Source of the DNA: Rhodopseudomonas faecalis
GTDB lineage: Bacteria > Pseudomonadota > Alphaproteobacteria > Rhizobiales > Xanthobacteraceae
Length of the DNA stretch: 64,000 nt
Assembly (NCBI RefSeq): GCF_003217325.1
Contig: NZ_QJTI01000014.1
Location: 28,658 to 92,657, forward strand
Reading direction: 5' to 3'
A program made the position numbers and the translations under genes. The notes under the pieces are model-generated. The model had not been told where the DNA came from. It saw nothing but the letters and a program-made list of their open reading frames with translations, and ran no database searches. Shown here piece by piece: positions 1 to 10,778 of this stretch. Positions within the stretch are counted from its first letter, which is position 1. Each line of letters starts with the position of its first letter.

Positions 1-35
1 ATGACCTTGGTGTTGCTATCGATCAGGACGGACAT
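1..35 (-). CDS. sucD: Succinyl-CoA ligase subunit alpha (5' end only, cut by window edge)
   Basis: Only the first 11 codons lie in the window. Read on the minus strand they give MSVLIDSNTKV, the usual N-terminus of SucD, the CoA-binding alpha subunit of succinyl-CoA synthetase. The ATG directly abuts the sucC stop codon, so translation is probably coupled and the two form one mdh-sucC-sucD operon, the common alphaproteobacterial order. The rest of the gene is outside the window. Confidence 0.85.
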   Translation of the reverse strand, partial: MSVLIDSNTKV

Positions 36-1235
<1,200 letters not shown>

Positions 1236-1282
1236 TCTGACGGCCCTCGGACCCTTGAGCGTTTATGACTAATTGAGTGCGA

Positions 1283-2332
<1,050 letters not shown>

Positions 2333-2386
2333 TCAAGGTGCGGTTCGCCGAATTGTTAGCCATGCCGCCGCGGCAGGCGGCTTTGA

Positions 2387-3574
2387 TCAGGTTTCGACCA
2401 GGCCGGTGGTGGATTCGCTGGCGCTGGAGTCGCTGCGGCCATGCGGCCGCGCCAGGTAGGATTCCGAGCCCATTTCGATCAAACGCGAGGCCGTACGCTG
2501 GAATTCCATCGCCTCGATGCCCTGATCGGCGCAATACAGTTCGGCCGGCTCAGCGGCCGCCGAGGCCATCAGCTTAACGCCATTGTCGTACAGCGCATCG
2601 ACCAAAGTGGTGAATCGTTTGGCCTCGTTGCGCTGCGCCAGATCCATCGCCGGCACGCCGTCGATCAGGATGGTATGGTATTCGTGCGCCAATCGCAGGT
2701 AATCGGACGCCGCAAGCGGCTGCTGGCACAGATCGGCGAACGAAAACCGCGCGACGTGGTGATCGGCGCGCGGCACCCGCAAGATCCGGCCCTTGATCGA
2801 GATATCGCGCGGCTGACCCTTGGCGCCGCCGGTGAGGCGCGCCCAGGTGGCGTCTATCCTCGCGGTGGCGTCGGCATCGGCCGGCACCAGCCAGGTCTTG
2901 GCGCCGGCCAGCTTCTCCAGCCGGAAATCGGTGCGGGCATCGAGCCGCAGCACGTCCATGCGCTCTTTGAACTGGCCGATGAACGGCACAAACAGCGCCC
3001 GGTTCAGGCCGCCGCGATAGAGATCGTCGGGCGCGACATTGGAGGTCGCCACCACCACCGTGCCGAGCTCGAACAGCTTGGAGAACAGCCGCCCCAAAAT
3101 CATGGCATCGGCGATATCGGTGACGTGAAACTCGTCAAAGCACAGCAGCCAGGATTCCTCGAAAATCGAGGTTGCCGTCAGCGCCACCACATCGGCATCG
3201 GCGAGTTCGCCGCGCGCGATGTTTTGGCGGAACGCATAGATGCGCTCATGCGCTTCGGCCATGAATTCGTGGAAATGGGCGCGCCGCTTCAACGCCACCG
3301 GGCTGCTCTCGTAGAACAGGTCCATCAGCATGGTCTTGCCGCGGCCGACCTCGCCATGGACGTAGAGGCCGCGCGGCGGCGGCGGCAGCTTGTCGGACTT
3401 GAATAGCCGGCCGAAAAGCCCCTGTTTTTTCGAGGGTTTATAGCCCGTGAGCGACTGCTCCAGCGCTGTGAAGGCCACGACCGCGTCGGCCTGCGCCGGG
3501 TCGGGCTCGATGGCGCCAGACGACAGCAGGGCCTGATAGTGATCGCGAAAACTGGCCGGAGCGATATGCAGCAT
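2387..3574 (-). CDS. zapE: Cell division protein ZapE / AFG1-family ATPase
   Basis: This is an AAA-type P-loop ATPase of the AFG1/LACE1/ZapE family. In Escherichia coli the protein acts at the Z-ring and in mitochondria it takes part in protein quality control. The Walker A motif GEVGRGKT and Walker B LLCFDEFHV are clear, followed by the sensor segment VVVATSNVAPDDLY. From the ATG at 3574 the protein has 395 residues. A GTG at 3601 would add nine residues and cannot be excluded. It is transcribed in the same direction as mdh but with a 135-bp gap. ZapE lies near mdh/suc genes in many alphaproteobacteria. Confidence 0.9.
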   Translation of the reverse strand: MLHIAPASFRDHYQALLSSGAIEPDPAQADAVVAFTALEQSLTGYKPSKKQGLFGRLFKSDKLPPPPRGLYVHGEVGRGKTMLMDLFYESSPVALKRRAHFHEFMAEAHERIYAFRQNIARGELADADVVALTATSIFEESWLLCFDEFHVTDIADAMILGRLFSKLFELGTVVVATSNVAPDDLYRGGLNRALFVPFIGQFKERMDVLRLDARTDFRLEKLAGAKTWLVPADADATARIDATWARLTGGAKGQPRDISIKGRILRVPRADHHVARFSFADLCQQPLAASDYLRLAHEYHTILIDGVPAMDLAQRNEAKRFTTLVDALYDNGVKLMASAAAEPAELYCADQGIEAMEFQRTASRLIEMGSESYLARPHGRSDSSASESTTGLVET

Positions 3575-3691
3575 GGCGCTACTTACCGCATCAACCTGCA
3601 CAAAAATGCAAGCTGAATCGCGCTGCGGTGCAGTACCAGGGGCCCGTCAACAACTGCTGATCGGCTGCCAGACCAGGTACTGAGCCGCTTG

Positions 3692-4228
3692 CTACGCGGT
3701 CAGCGCATAGCTGTCCTCGACCACATAGGGCCCGCCGCCGGTCGAGGCGCGCGAGGAAAACAGCGCAAAACGCGAGGCGGTGAAGGTGCGCGTCGGATAG
3801 TAGCCGCGCAGCGACAGGTAGTTGGCGACGTCCTGGGGCGAGACATCGCGCAGCCGCGCCAGCGTGATGTGCGGGGTGAATTTGCGGGCATCCGGGCCAA
3901 GCCCGAGCCGCTGCATGATCCGCTCAAGCTCGGCCTGCAATTCCAACAGCGGCCGGGTCGGCAGCACCGAGGCCACCACCGCGCGCGGCTTCTTGCCGCC
4001 GAAGCTGGCCAGGCCCTGCACCGTCACTTCGAACGGTTTTCGGTTGATGCGCAGCAGCAGCGAGGCGATTTCATTGGCGGAGCTGGGATCGATGTCGCCG
4101 ATGAAGCGCAGCGTGACGTGGTAGTCCTCAGGCTCGATCCAGCGCGCCCCAGGCAGACCGCCGCGTAACAGCGAGAGCGTCTGGCTGATCTCGTCAGGAA
4201 CTTCCAACCCAGCGAACAAGCGCGGCAT
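3692..4228 (-). CDS. thpR: RNA 2',3'-cyclic phosphodiesterase (2'-5' RNA ligase family)
   Basis: This is a small protein of the 2H phosphoesterase superfamily. It has two HxTx motifs, HVTL at residues 37-40 and HITL at 120-123, which form the twin catalytic centre. ThpR/LigT enzymes open 2',3'-cyclic phosphates and can ligate tRNA half-molecules in vitro; the cellular role is unclear. I chose the ATG at 4228 (178 residues) because GGAGAG lies just upstream and the family starts with MPRLFxGLxxP. A longer reading to 4270 adds 14 residues without family support. Confidence 0.9.
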   Translation of the reverse strand: MPRLFAGLEVPDEISQTLSLLRGGLPGARWIEPEDYHVTLRFIGDIDPSSANEIASLLLRINRKPFEVTVQGLASFGGKKPRAVVASVLPTRPLLELQAELERIMQRLGLGPDARKFTPHITLARLRDVSPQDVANYLSLRGYYPTRTFTASRFALFSSRASTGGGPYVVEDSYALTA

Positions 4229-4349
4229 CGCAACTCTCCGATGCAGGAGCACAGACCGAATCAACGACACTCAAGTCGTAACGCAGGAATGTAACAGCGC
4301 GAAGGGAGGGCCCGAAAAGTGCTGTGAATCCCTCGCCTTGCGCCAAGTG

Positions 4350-5063
4350 TTAACCGCGTTGCCGGCGGATCGCTCCAATGAACGCCTCCACCGTCGGCAG
4401 GATGTTGGCGACGATGGCCTCGACGCCGGCCTCGGTCGGGTGCAGGCCGTCGGGCTGATTGAGCCGCTCCACCGTGGCCACCCCCTCCAGGAAGAACGGG
4501 TACAGCGGCACTTCGTACTGCTTGGCCAGCTCCGGATAGATCGCGTTGAACTTGGCCGCGTATTGCTCGCCATAGTTCGGCGGCGCGTACATGCCACACA
4601 GCAGTACCGGGATATTGCGCGCCTTCAGCCGCTTCAAAATCTCCTCGAGCGATTGCCGCGCCACCTGCGGGTCGATGCCGCGCAGCGCGTCATTGGCGCC
4701 GAGTTCCAGGATCACGCCGTCGACGTCTTTGGGCAGCGACCAGTCGAGCCGCGCCAGCCCGCCCGAGGTGGTGTCGCCGGAGACGCCGGCATTGCTGATT
4801 TCGACCGTAATACCCTTGTCGCGCAACGCTTTTTGCAGCTTGGCCGGGAACGCCGCCGAGGCCGGCAGTCCATAGCCCGCGGTCAAGGAATCGCCGAGCG
4901 CCACCAGTTTGAGCGGCCGTTCCGCCGCCGTTTGCGCCAAGCTCGGCCCGGCCATGGCGAGGCCGAGCGCCACCGCCAGCACCGCCCGCCTGCAAATCCG
5001 GCTGGCCTGCCTCTCGATTGCGCCAAACCAATCGCCATATGGAACGACCATGGACAGTGTCAT
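4350..5063 (-). CDS. Arylesterase / SGNH hydrolase, TesA-like, exported
   Basis: This is an SGNH-fold esterase or lysophospholipase related to TesA. All four blocks are visible: GDSLTAGYG (nucleophile Ser), GVSGDTTSGG, GANDALRG and the DGLHPT Asp-His pair. The N-terminus has basic residues, a hydrophobic stretch (AVLAVALGLAMAG) and a PSLAQ site, so it is probably secreted to the periplasm. Two ATGs compete: 5063 (237 residues) and 5051 (233 residues). The latter overlaps the start codon of the divergent ABC ATPase. The divergent tesA / ybbA-ybbP arrangement matches that of Escherichia coli. The natural substrate is not known. Confidence 0.88.
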   Translation of the reverse strand: MTLSMVVPYGDWFGAIERQASRICRRAVLAVALGLAMAGPSLAQTAAERPLKLVALGDSLTAGYGLPASAAFPAKLQKALRDKGITVEISNAGVSGDTTSGGLARLDWSLPKDVDGVILELGANDALRGIDPQVARQSLEEILKRLKARNIPVLLCGMYAPPNYGEQYAAKFNAIYPELAKQYEVPLYPFFLEGVATVERLNQPDGLHPTEAGVEAIVANILPTVEAFIGAIRRQRG

Positions 5064-5790
5064 CACAACCTCATCACCGGCGGGCCGCGCGCCCGACACC
5101 ATTGTCATTACAGACGTCGACCTGTCGCTGGGGACGGGCGCGGCACGGGTGCATATCCTTAAGGATATCAGTCTGCGCGTCGGCTCCGGCGAGGCGCTCG
5201 GCCTGATCGGACCATCAGGCTCGGGTAAATCCACCCTGCTGATGGTGATGGCGGGACTGGAGCGCCCCGACAGCGGTGAAGTGGTGGTCAGCGGCACCTC
5301 GTTCAATGCTTTGAGCGAGGACGAACTGGCGCGGTTTCGCGGCCGGCAGGTCGGCATCGTGTTCCAGTCGTTCCATCTGATCCCGACCATGACCGCGCTG
5401 GAAAACGTCTCGGTGCCGCTGGAACTGGCCGGGGTGCCGGATGCCGCGGCGCGCGCCGCGCGCGAACTGGCCTCGGTCGGGCTTGGCGAACGGCTGCACC
5501 ATTATCCGACGCAATTGTCGGGCGGCGAGCAGCAGCGCGTCGCGCTGGCGCGGGCGCTGGCGCCCGATCCGGCGATCCTGGTCGCCGACGAGCCGACCGG
5601 CAATCTCGACGAGGCCACCGGCAAGCAGATCGTGGACCTGCTGTTCGCCAAACATGCCGAGCGCGGCATGACGCTGGTCTTGGTCACCCACGACAGCTCG
5701 CTGGCGCAGCGCTGCGACCGCGTGGTGCGGCTGCGCTCCGGGCGGATCGACAGCACCGCGCCGCCGCAGCGGCTGCGGGCCGAGGCGTGA
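5050..5790 (+). CDS. ABC transporter ATP-binding protein, YbbA/LolD type
   Basis: This is a 246-residue ABC ATPase of the LolD/MacB/YbbA group. It has Walker A GPSGSGKST (residues 54-62), Q-loop FQSFHLIP, signature LSGGEQQRVALARAL, Walker B LVADEPTGNLD and the switch His in LVTHD. The likely partner is the large FtsX-type permease at 6100. YbbA-YbbP complexes are thought to move hydrophobic compounds or lipoproteins, but the substrate is unsettled. The ATG at 5050 sits inside CCATGG, so it overlaps the possible esterase start on the other strand. A 309-bp gap with repeats separates it from the permease. Confidence 0.92.
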   Translation: MDSVITTSSPAGRAPDTIVITDVDLSLGTGAARVHILKDISLRVGSGEALGLIGPSGSGKSTLLMVMAGLERPDSGEVVVSGTSFNALSEDELARFRGRQVGIVFQSFHLIPTMTALENVSVPLELAGVPDAAARAARELASVGLGERLHHYPTQLSGGEQQRVALARALAPDPAILVADEPTGNLDEATGKQIVDLLFAKHAERGMTLVLVTHDSSLAQRCDRVVRLRSGRIDSTAPPQRLRAEA

Positions 5791-6099
5791 TGCCGATGCG
5801 GACGCCCAGCCGTTTCCCGACGTCATGGACGGGCGCGTCCCGGCCATCCACGCCCTCCACGCCGAGCTGCCTTCAAGACGTGGATACCCGCGACACGCGC
5901 GGGCATGACGAGTGCAGGGCGGGAGACGCGGCATGAGCGGCCGGATGAGCGACATGGCGACGATTTCGATGAACGCCCCTCCCCCGTCATTGCGAGCGCA
6001 GCGAAGCAATCCAGGGCCGCACACCGCAGCTGCTGGCTGGCTTCGTCGCTCTGCTGCTCGCCATGACCGCGTTCGTTCTAACCCGATGGGCAAGGCCTG
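5791..6099. other. 309-bp gap between YbbA-like and YbbP-like genes, filled with repeats
   Basis: No convincing gene is present. The gap holds a copy of the ~90-bp palindromic repeat (5821-5910) and a short element related to a sequence common in this family, GTCATTGCGAGCGCAGCGAA (from 5985). A 62-codon reading frame (5912-6100) ends in TGATG on the permease start, but it runs through the repeat and has no family features, so I do not call it a gene. In most genomes these two transporter genes nearly touch; here they seem pushed apart. Confidence 0.6.
5821..5910. repeat. ~90-bp palindromic intergenic repeat, copy 1
   Basis: It begins CGTCATGGACGGGCGCGTCC and ends GCGCGGGCATGACG. The two halves each form a GC-rich hairpin, and the outer CGTCATG / CATGACG and inner CCACG / CGTGG parts are complementary, so the whole unit can fold as one long stem. 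Related copies lie near 9877, 21941, 32920, 47960, 52845 and 63725. Confidence 0.85.
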
Positions 6100-8676
6100 A
6101 TGAGCGTGCTGTCCGAGCCGATGTCACCGCCGCGCCGGCTGACGCTGGCGTTCCGCTATGCGCTGCGCGAATTGCGCGGCGGCCTGTCCGGCTTTTACGT
6201 GTTCATCGCCTGTATCGCGCTCGGCGTGCTGGCGATCGCCGGGGTCGGCTCGGTGGCCGCCTCGCTCAGCGAGGGGCTGGCGCGCGAGGGCCGCGCGCTG
6301 CTTGGCGGCGACGTGGCGTTCTCGCTGATCCAGCGCGAGGCCAAGCCCGAGGAACTGGCCTATCTGCGCTCGCGCGGCACGGTGTCGCTGGCGACCACAC
6401 TGCGCGGCATGGCGCGCACCGATGACGACCGGCTGGCGTTGGTCGAGCTGAAAGCGGTCGATGACGGCTACCCGTCGATTGGCCGGCTGACGCTGGCCCC
6501 GGAACTGCCGACCCCCGAGCTGCTCGCCGAACGCGACGGCAGCTTTGGCGCCGCCGCCGACGCGGCGCTGCTGGCACGGCTCGACCTCAAGGTCGGCGAC
6601 CGCGTCCATGTCGGCCAGGCGGCCTTCACGATCCGCAGCCTGATCAGCGGCGAGCCCGACAAATTGTCCGGCGCGGTCGGGTTCGGCCCGCGCTTTCTGA
6701 TCAGCGAGGCGGCGCTGCGCGCCACCGGGCTGTTGCAGCCCGGCACCTTGGTGCGCTGGACCTATCGCGTGCTGCTGGCCGACAACGGCGCCGATGACCG
6801 CGCCGCCAAGGCGCTCGCCGATGCCGCGCGCACCGCGCTGCCGCAGGCCGGCTGGGAGATCCGCACCCGCGACAATGCCTCGCCGCAGCTGGAACGCACC
6901 ATCGCGCGCTTCACGCAGTTTTTGACCCTGGTTGGCCTCGCCGCGCTGCTGGTCGGCGGGGTCGGCGTCGCCAATGCCGTGAAAAGCCATGTCGATCGCC
7001 GCCGCGAGGTGATCGCCGCCTTCAAGGCGCTCGGCGCCAGCGCCGGCGATGTGTTCATCATCTATCTCACCCAAGTGATGATGCTGGCGCTGATCGGCTC
7101 GGTGATCGGGCTTTTGCTCGGCGCCGCGCTGCCGTTCGTAATCGCCGGGCTGTTCGGCGCGGTGCTGCCGCTGCCGGTGGTGCCGACGCTGCATCCGGCT
7201 GAACTTTTGCTGTCGCTGATCTATGGCCTGTTGACCGCGCTGGCCTTTGGGCTGTGGCCGCTGACCCAGGTGCAGGACGTGCCGGTGGCGGCGCTGTTTC
7301 GCGACGCCGGCAGCGGCGACCGCCGGCGGCGGCCGCGGCGCAAGCACCTGATCTGGATGGCGGTGGTGATCGGGCTGCTGATCGCGGTGGTGATCGGGCT
7401 GTCCTACGACAAGCGCGTGGCCGCGGCCTTCGTCGGGGCGGCGCTGGTGGTGTTCGCGCTGCTGCGCGGCATTGCCGCGGCGCTGATGGCGCTGGCGCGC
7501 CGGCTGCCGCGCGCGCAAAACACCATGCTGCGGCTGGCGGTCAGCAACATCCACCGCCCCGGCGCGCTGACGCCGTCGGTGGTGCTGTCGCTTGGCCTCG
7601 GCCTCGCGGTGCTGGTCACGGTGACCCAGATCGACGGCAATCTGCGCCGGCAATTCTTGGCCGCGCTGCCGGAACGGGCGCCGTCGTTCTACTTCATCGA
7701 TATCCCCTCGGTGGACACCGACCGCTTCGCGGCGTTCCTGAAACAGCAATCGCCCGCCGCCACCATTGAGGACGTGCCGCTGCTGCGCGGCCGGATCGTC
7801 GCGGCGCGCGGCCTCAAGGCCGAGGAGCTAAAGCCCTCGACCGACGCCGAATGGGTGCTGCAGAGCGACCGCGGCCTGACCTATGCCGCCGAGCCGCCGC
7901 GCGGCTCCAAACTGGTGGAGGGCAATTGGTGGCCGGCTGATTATGACGGCCCGCCACTCGTTTCGTTCGAGAAGAAGCTCGCGAGCGGCCTTGGCCTGAA
8001 GATCGGCGACGAAGTGGTGGTCAATGTGCTCGGCCGCGAGATCACCGCCACCATCGCCAGCCTGCGCACCGTCGACTGGCAGAGCCTCGGCATCAATTTC
8101 GTGCTGGTGTTCTCGCCGAACACTTTTGCCGGCGCGCCGCATACCCACGTCGCCACCCTGACCGAGCCGCACGGCGGCTCCGCCGCGGGCGACGGCGCCA
8201 TCATCAAGGCGGTCGCCGACGCCTTCCCGATGGTGACCAGCGTGCGGGTGCGCGAGGCGCTCGAGACCATCGGCGGCGTGGTCAACAATCTGGCATTGGC
8301 GGTGCGCGGCGCCAGCGCGGTGACGCTGATTGCCGCGATCCTGGTGCTGGGCGGGGCGCTCGCCGCCGGCCATCGCCACCGCGTCTATGACGCGGTGATC
8401 CTGAAAACCCTGGGCGCCACCCGCGCGCGGCTGCTCGGCGCCTATGCGCTGGAATATCTGCTGATCGGGCTGGCGACCGCGCTGTTCGCGGTGCTGGCCG
8501 GTTCGGTCGCGGCCTGGCTGATCGTCAGCCGGCTGATGACGCTGAGCTTCGTCTGGCAGGCCGGCAGCGCCAGTGCGGTGGTGCTGGCGGCGCTGGTGCT
8601 GACCGTCGGGCTCGGGCTGATCGGAACCCTGCTCGCCCTCAACCAGAAGCCGGCGACGGTGCTGCGCAATCTGTGA
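6100..8676 (+). CDS. ABC transporter permease, YbbP/FtsX type
   Basis: This is an 858-residue membrane protein with two FtsX-like permease modules. One transmembrane helix lies near residues 30-50, three follow the first large periplasmic part (about 270-400), and another group of helices sits mid-protein. After a second periplasmic domain there is a last bundle near the C-terminus (about 730-850). This matches YbbP-type permeases, which pair with a YbbA-type ATPase. The start at 6100 is an ATG; a second ATG seven codons later is equally possible. Substrate is unknown; lipid, lipoprotein or toxic hydrophobic cargo is inference. Confidence 0.9.
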   Translation: MSVLSEPMSPPRRLTLAFRYALRELRGGLSGFYVFIACIALGVLAIAGVGSVAASLSEGLAREGRALLGGDVAFSLIQREAKPEELAYLRSRGTVSLATTLRGMARTDDDRLALVELKAVDDGYPSIGRLTLAPELPTPELLAERDGSFGAAADAALLARLDLKVGDRVHVGQAAFTIRSLISGEPDKLSGAVGFGPRFLISEAALRATGLLQPGTLVRWTYRVLLADNGADDRAAKALADAARTALPQAGWEIRTRDNASPQLERTIARFTQFLTLVGLAALLVGGVGVANAVKSHVDRRREVIAAFKALGASAGDVFIIYLTQVMMLALIGSVIGLLLGAALPFVIAGLFGAVLPLPVVPTLHPAELLLSLIYGLLTALAFGLWPLTQVQDVPVAALFRDAGSGDRRRRPRRKHLIWMAVVIGLLIAVVIGLSYDKRVAAAFVGAALVVFALLRGIAAALMALARRLPRAQNTMLRLAVSNIHRPGALTPSVVLSLGLGLAVLVTVTQIDGNLRRQFLAALPERAPSFYFIDIPSVDTDRFAAFLKQQSPAATIEDVPLLRGRIVAARGLKAEELKPSTDAEWVLQSDRGLTYAAEPPRGSKLVEGNWWPADYDGPPLVSFEKKLASGLGLKIGDEVVVNVLGREITATIASLRTVDWQSLGINFVLVFSPNTFAGAPHTHVATLTEPHGGSAAGDGAIIKAVADAFPMVTSVRVREALETIGGVVNNLALAVRGASAVTLIAAILVLGGALAAGHRHRVYDAVILKTLGATRARLLGAYALEYLLIGLATALFAVLAGSVAAWLIVSRLMTLSFVWQAGSASAVVLAALVLTVGLGLIGTLLALNQKPATVLRNL

Positions 8677-8968
8677 TTGCGGGACCTCGAAAATGGCCCG
8701 GAAACCGGGGGTTTTTCCTGAACCGCGGCGGAGAACTTCTTAACCTCAATGCCCTAGCGACATTCAGCCGCGCGTGGAAGCTTGCGGGGAATGTGTTAGT
8801 TTCCCAAATATCCACTCGGTACAGGCGTCGGTTCTGCCGACCCGGATTGCAGCTCGGACGGTAATCGGGAGATGCAATCGGCGTCATTGAGACGATCCGA
8901 CTCCTGATAGAGACTCGCATTTGCGCCGTAGAACCTCCTGCGGCCTCACAACCCACGGGAATTCGCCC
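8677..8968. promoter_or_regulatory. Intergenic leader before the Bax-inhibitor-like gene
   Basis: About 290 bp without a believable gene separate the permease from the next gene. The stretch is less GC-rich than its neighbours. It should contain the promoter and 5' leader of the Bax-inhibitor-1-like gene at 8969, but I could not identify a clear -35/-10 pair. No repeat copy is present. Confidence 0.4.
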
Positions 8969-9760
8969 ATGTCGGACTTGGACCGTAACTACGCATCGCC
9001 TTTCGGCCGGGCTGCGACCCGCGTCGACGCCGCGACCGTCGACGCCGGTCTGCGCGCGTATATGCTGCGCATCTACAATTACATGACGATTGGCCTCGCC
9101 ATCACTGGCGCGGCTGCACTCGGCGTTTACATGGGCGCGGTGACGCCCGACGCCGCTGGCGCTGCTGGGCGGATAGGCAACACCTATCTCACCACTTTCG
9201 GCGTCTATATGTTCGCCAGCCCGCTTAAGTGGCTGTTCATCCTGGCGCCGCTGGTGATGGTGTTCGCCATCTCCTTCGGCATCAACCGCCTGAAGCCCGC
9301 GACCGCACAGCTGCTGTTCTGGGCGTTCTCGGCGTTGATGGGCATCTCGCTGTCGTCGATCTTCCTGGTGTACACGCACACCTCGATCGTGCGGGTGTTC
9401 TTCATCACCGCGGCCTCGTTCGGTGCGCTGAGCCTGTACGGCTACACCACCAAGCGTGACATGACGGCGATGGGCTCGTTCCTGATGATGGGCCTGATCG
9501 GCATCATCATCGCCAGCCTGGTGAACCTGTTCGTCGCCTCGTCGATGCTGCAGTTCATCGTGTCGGTGGTGGGCGTGCTGGTGTTCGCCGGCCTGACCGC
9601 CTGGGATACCCAGCGCCTGAAGAACGAGTACATCTACGGCTACGCTTCCGAAGGTGGCGAAGTCGCGGAGCGGGCCGCCATCACGGGTGCGCTGTCGCTG
9701 TACTTGAACTTCATCAACCTGTTCACGCTGCTGCTGCAGCTGCTGGGACAGAAGGAATAA
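8969..9760 (+). CDS. Bax inhibitor-1 / YccA family membrane protein
   Basis: This 263-residue protein is mostly hydrophobic with about seven transmembrane helices, beginning near residue 30. It has the family's GxTAWDTQRLK signature close to the C-terminus. BI-1/YccA proteins are inner-membrane proteins; YccA modulates the FtsH protease in Escherichia coli, and others behave as calcium leak channels. The start MSDLDRNYASPF at 8969 agrees with alphaproteobacterial homologues; an upstream start at 8921 would add an unrelated tail. A strong terminator follows at 9788, so the gene looks monocistronic. Confidence 0.93.
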   Translation: MSDLDRNYASPFGRAATRVDAATVDAGLRAYMLRIYNYMTIGLAITGAAALGVYMGAVTPDAAGAAGRIGNTYLTTFGVYMFASPLKWLFILAPLVMVFAISFGINRLKPATAQLLFWAFSALMGISLSSIFLVYTHTSIVRVFFITAASFGALSLYGYTTKRDMTAMGSFLMMGLIGIIIASLVNLFVASSMLQFIVSVVGVLVFAGLTAWDTQRLKNEYIYGYASEGGEVAERAAITGALSLYLNFINLFTLLLQLLGQKE

Positions 9761-9787
9761 CGGGTTCGCCCTTACGCCCCGCAACGC

Positions 9788-9817
9788 AAAGCCCCGGCTT
9801 CGGCCGGGGCTTTTTTG
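9788..9817 (+). terminator. Rho-independent terminator after the BI-1-like gene
   Basis: An AAGCCCCGGC / GCCGGGGCTT stem with a four-base loop is followed by a run of six T residues, 28 bp after the stop codon. It is a textbook intrinsic terminator. Confidence 0.93.
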
Positions 9818-9876
9818 TGTGCGATCTAACCTGATGTTCTGACGCGTTTTTCAGGTGCGTGGCGCTCACTCCGCGC

Positions 9877-9967
9877 GTCATGGCCGGACATCGTCCCGGC
9901 CATCCACCCCTTTGATCCATCACCGCGCGCAAGACGTGGATGCCCGCGACCAAGCGCGGGCATGACG
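9877..9967. repeat. ~90-bp palindromic intergenic repeat, copy 2
   Basis: This copy starts GTCATGGCCGGACATCGTCC and ends CAAGCGCGGGCATGACG, with the shared inner block AAGACGTGGATGCCCGCG. It lies between the terminator of the BI-1-like gene and the GNAT gene and matches the family seen at 5821 and elsewhere. Confidence 0.87.
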
Positions 9968-10038
9968 GGTCATTGAGGGGGTGCAGATGGCACCTCGTTC
10001 CGATTCCATCGCCTCCGAATCTGTCCTAGCCTCCCGCC

Positions 10039-10596
10039 ATGTCTGAATTCGCCATGTCTGAATTGATGCCTCAATGCGCGGTTCGTCCCGCCGCCGCGAC
10101 CGACCTGCCCGCCATCACCGCGATCTACCGGCAAGCCGTTGAACAGGGCACCGCCTCGTTCGAGCTGACGGCACCGAGCCTGCAGGAGATGATGCGCCGC
10201 TTCGCCACCCTGACCGAAGGCGGCTTTCCCTATCTCGTGGCGTGCAGCAGTGACGAGCTGGTCGGCTATGCCTATGCCGGGCCGTATCGGCCGCGGCCGG
10301 CCTATCGCTTCACGGTCGAGAATTCGGTTTATCTCGCCCCCGCCGCGCAGCGCCGCGGCATCGGCAAACAATTGCTGCGCCGGCTGATCGCGGAATGCGA
10401 GGCGCGCGGCTATCGGCAGATGATCGCGGTGATCGGCGATTCCGAAAATGCCGGCTCGATCGGCCTGCATCGCAGCCTGGGTTTTACGCTGATCGGCACC
10501 CACCCCAATGTCGGCTTCAAATTCGGGCGCTGGCTCGACAGCGTGCTGATGCAGCGCGCGCTCGGCGAGGGCGCGGACACGGTGCCGGCCACCTGA
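10039..10596 (+). CDS. GNAT family N-acetyltransferase (phosphinothricin acetyltransferase-like)
   Basis: This 185-residue protein reads as a GNAT-fold enzyme of the PAT/Bar/YncA group. It opens with VRPAAATDLPAITAIYRQAV, has GYAYAGPYRPRPAY in the middle, the acetyl-CoA loop QRRGIGKQLLRRLI and the SIGLHRSLGFTLIG end block. Members acetylate phosphinothricin, methionine sulfone or similar amino acids; the true substrate here is unknown. The first codons are duplicated: ATGTCTGAATT occurs at 10039 and again 15 bp later at 10054, so either ATG may be used. Confidence 0.88.
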   Translation: MSEFAMSELMPQCAVRPAAATDLPAITAIYRQAVEQGTASFELTAPSLQEMMRRFATLTEGGFPYLVACSSDELVGYAYAGPYRPRPAYRFTVENSVYLAPAAQRRGIGKQLLRRLIAECEARGYRQMIAVIGDSENAGSIGLHRSLGFTLIGTHPNVGFKFGRWLDSVLMQRALGEGADTVPAT

Positions 10597-10633
10597 GAGA
10601 TTTCAAAACCGGCTCCCCCGGCGCCGGGCCGGC

Positions 10634-10769
10634 TCCCTCGCCCCGCTCTTGCGGGGAGAGGGGTGGGGTGAGGGGCTGCTGAGTCCGCGATCCGCCGCAA
10701 CGCCCCCTCACCCGATCCGGCTTCGCTGCGCGTCGCCAGATCGACCTCTCCCCGCAAGCGGGGCGAGGT
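10634..10769. repeat. Long G/C-tract palindromic repeat, copy A
   Basis: Left arm CCTCGCCCCGCTCTTGCGGG plus GAGAGGGGTGGGGTGAGGGG, right arm starting CCCCTCACCCGATCCGGCTT and ending CTCTCCCCGCAAGCGGGGCG. The arms are inverted relative to each other around a short AT-poorer centre. It fills the gap between the convergent GNAT and DUF2794 genes and is related to the elements at 16079 and 21411. Confidence 0.8.
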
Positions 10770-10778
10770 ACAAACCAA

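Noticed and set aside
5912..6100. 62-codon frame ending on the permease start (TGATG)
   Set aside because: It reads through repeat sequence, has no good ribosome site or family features, and is not called a gene, though the TGATG was noted.
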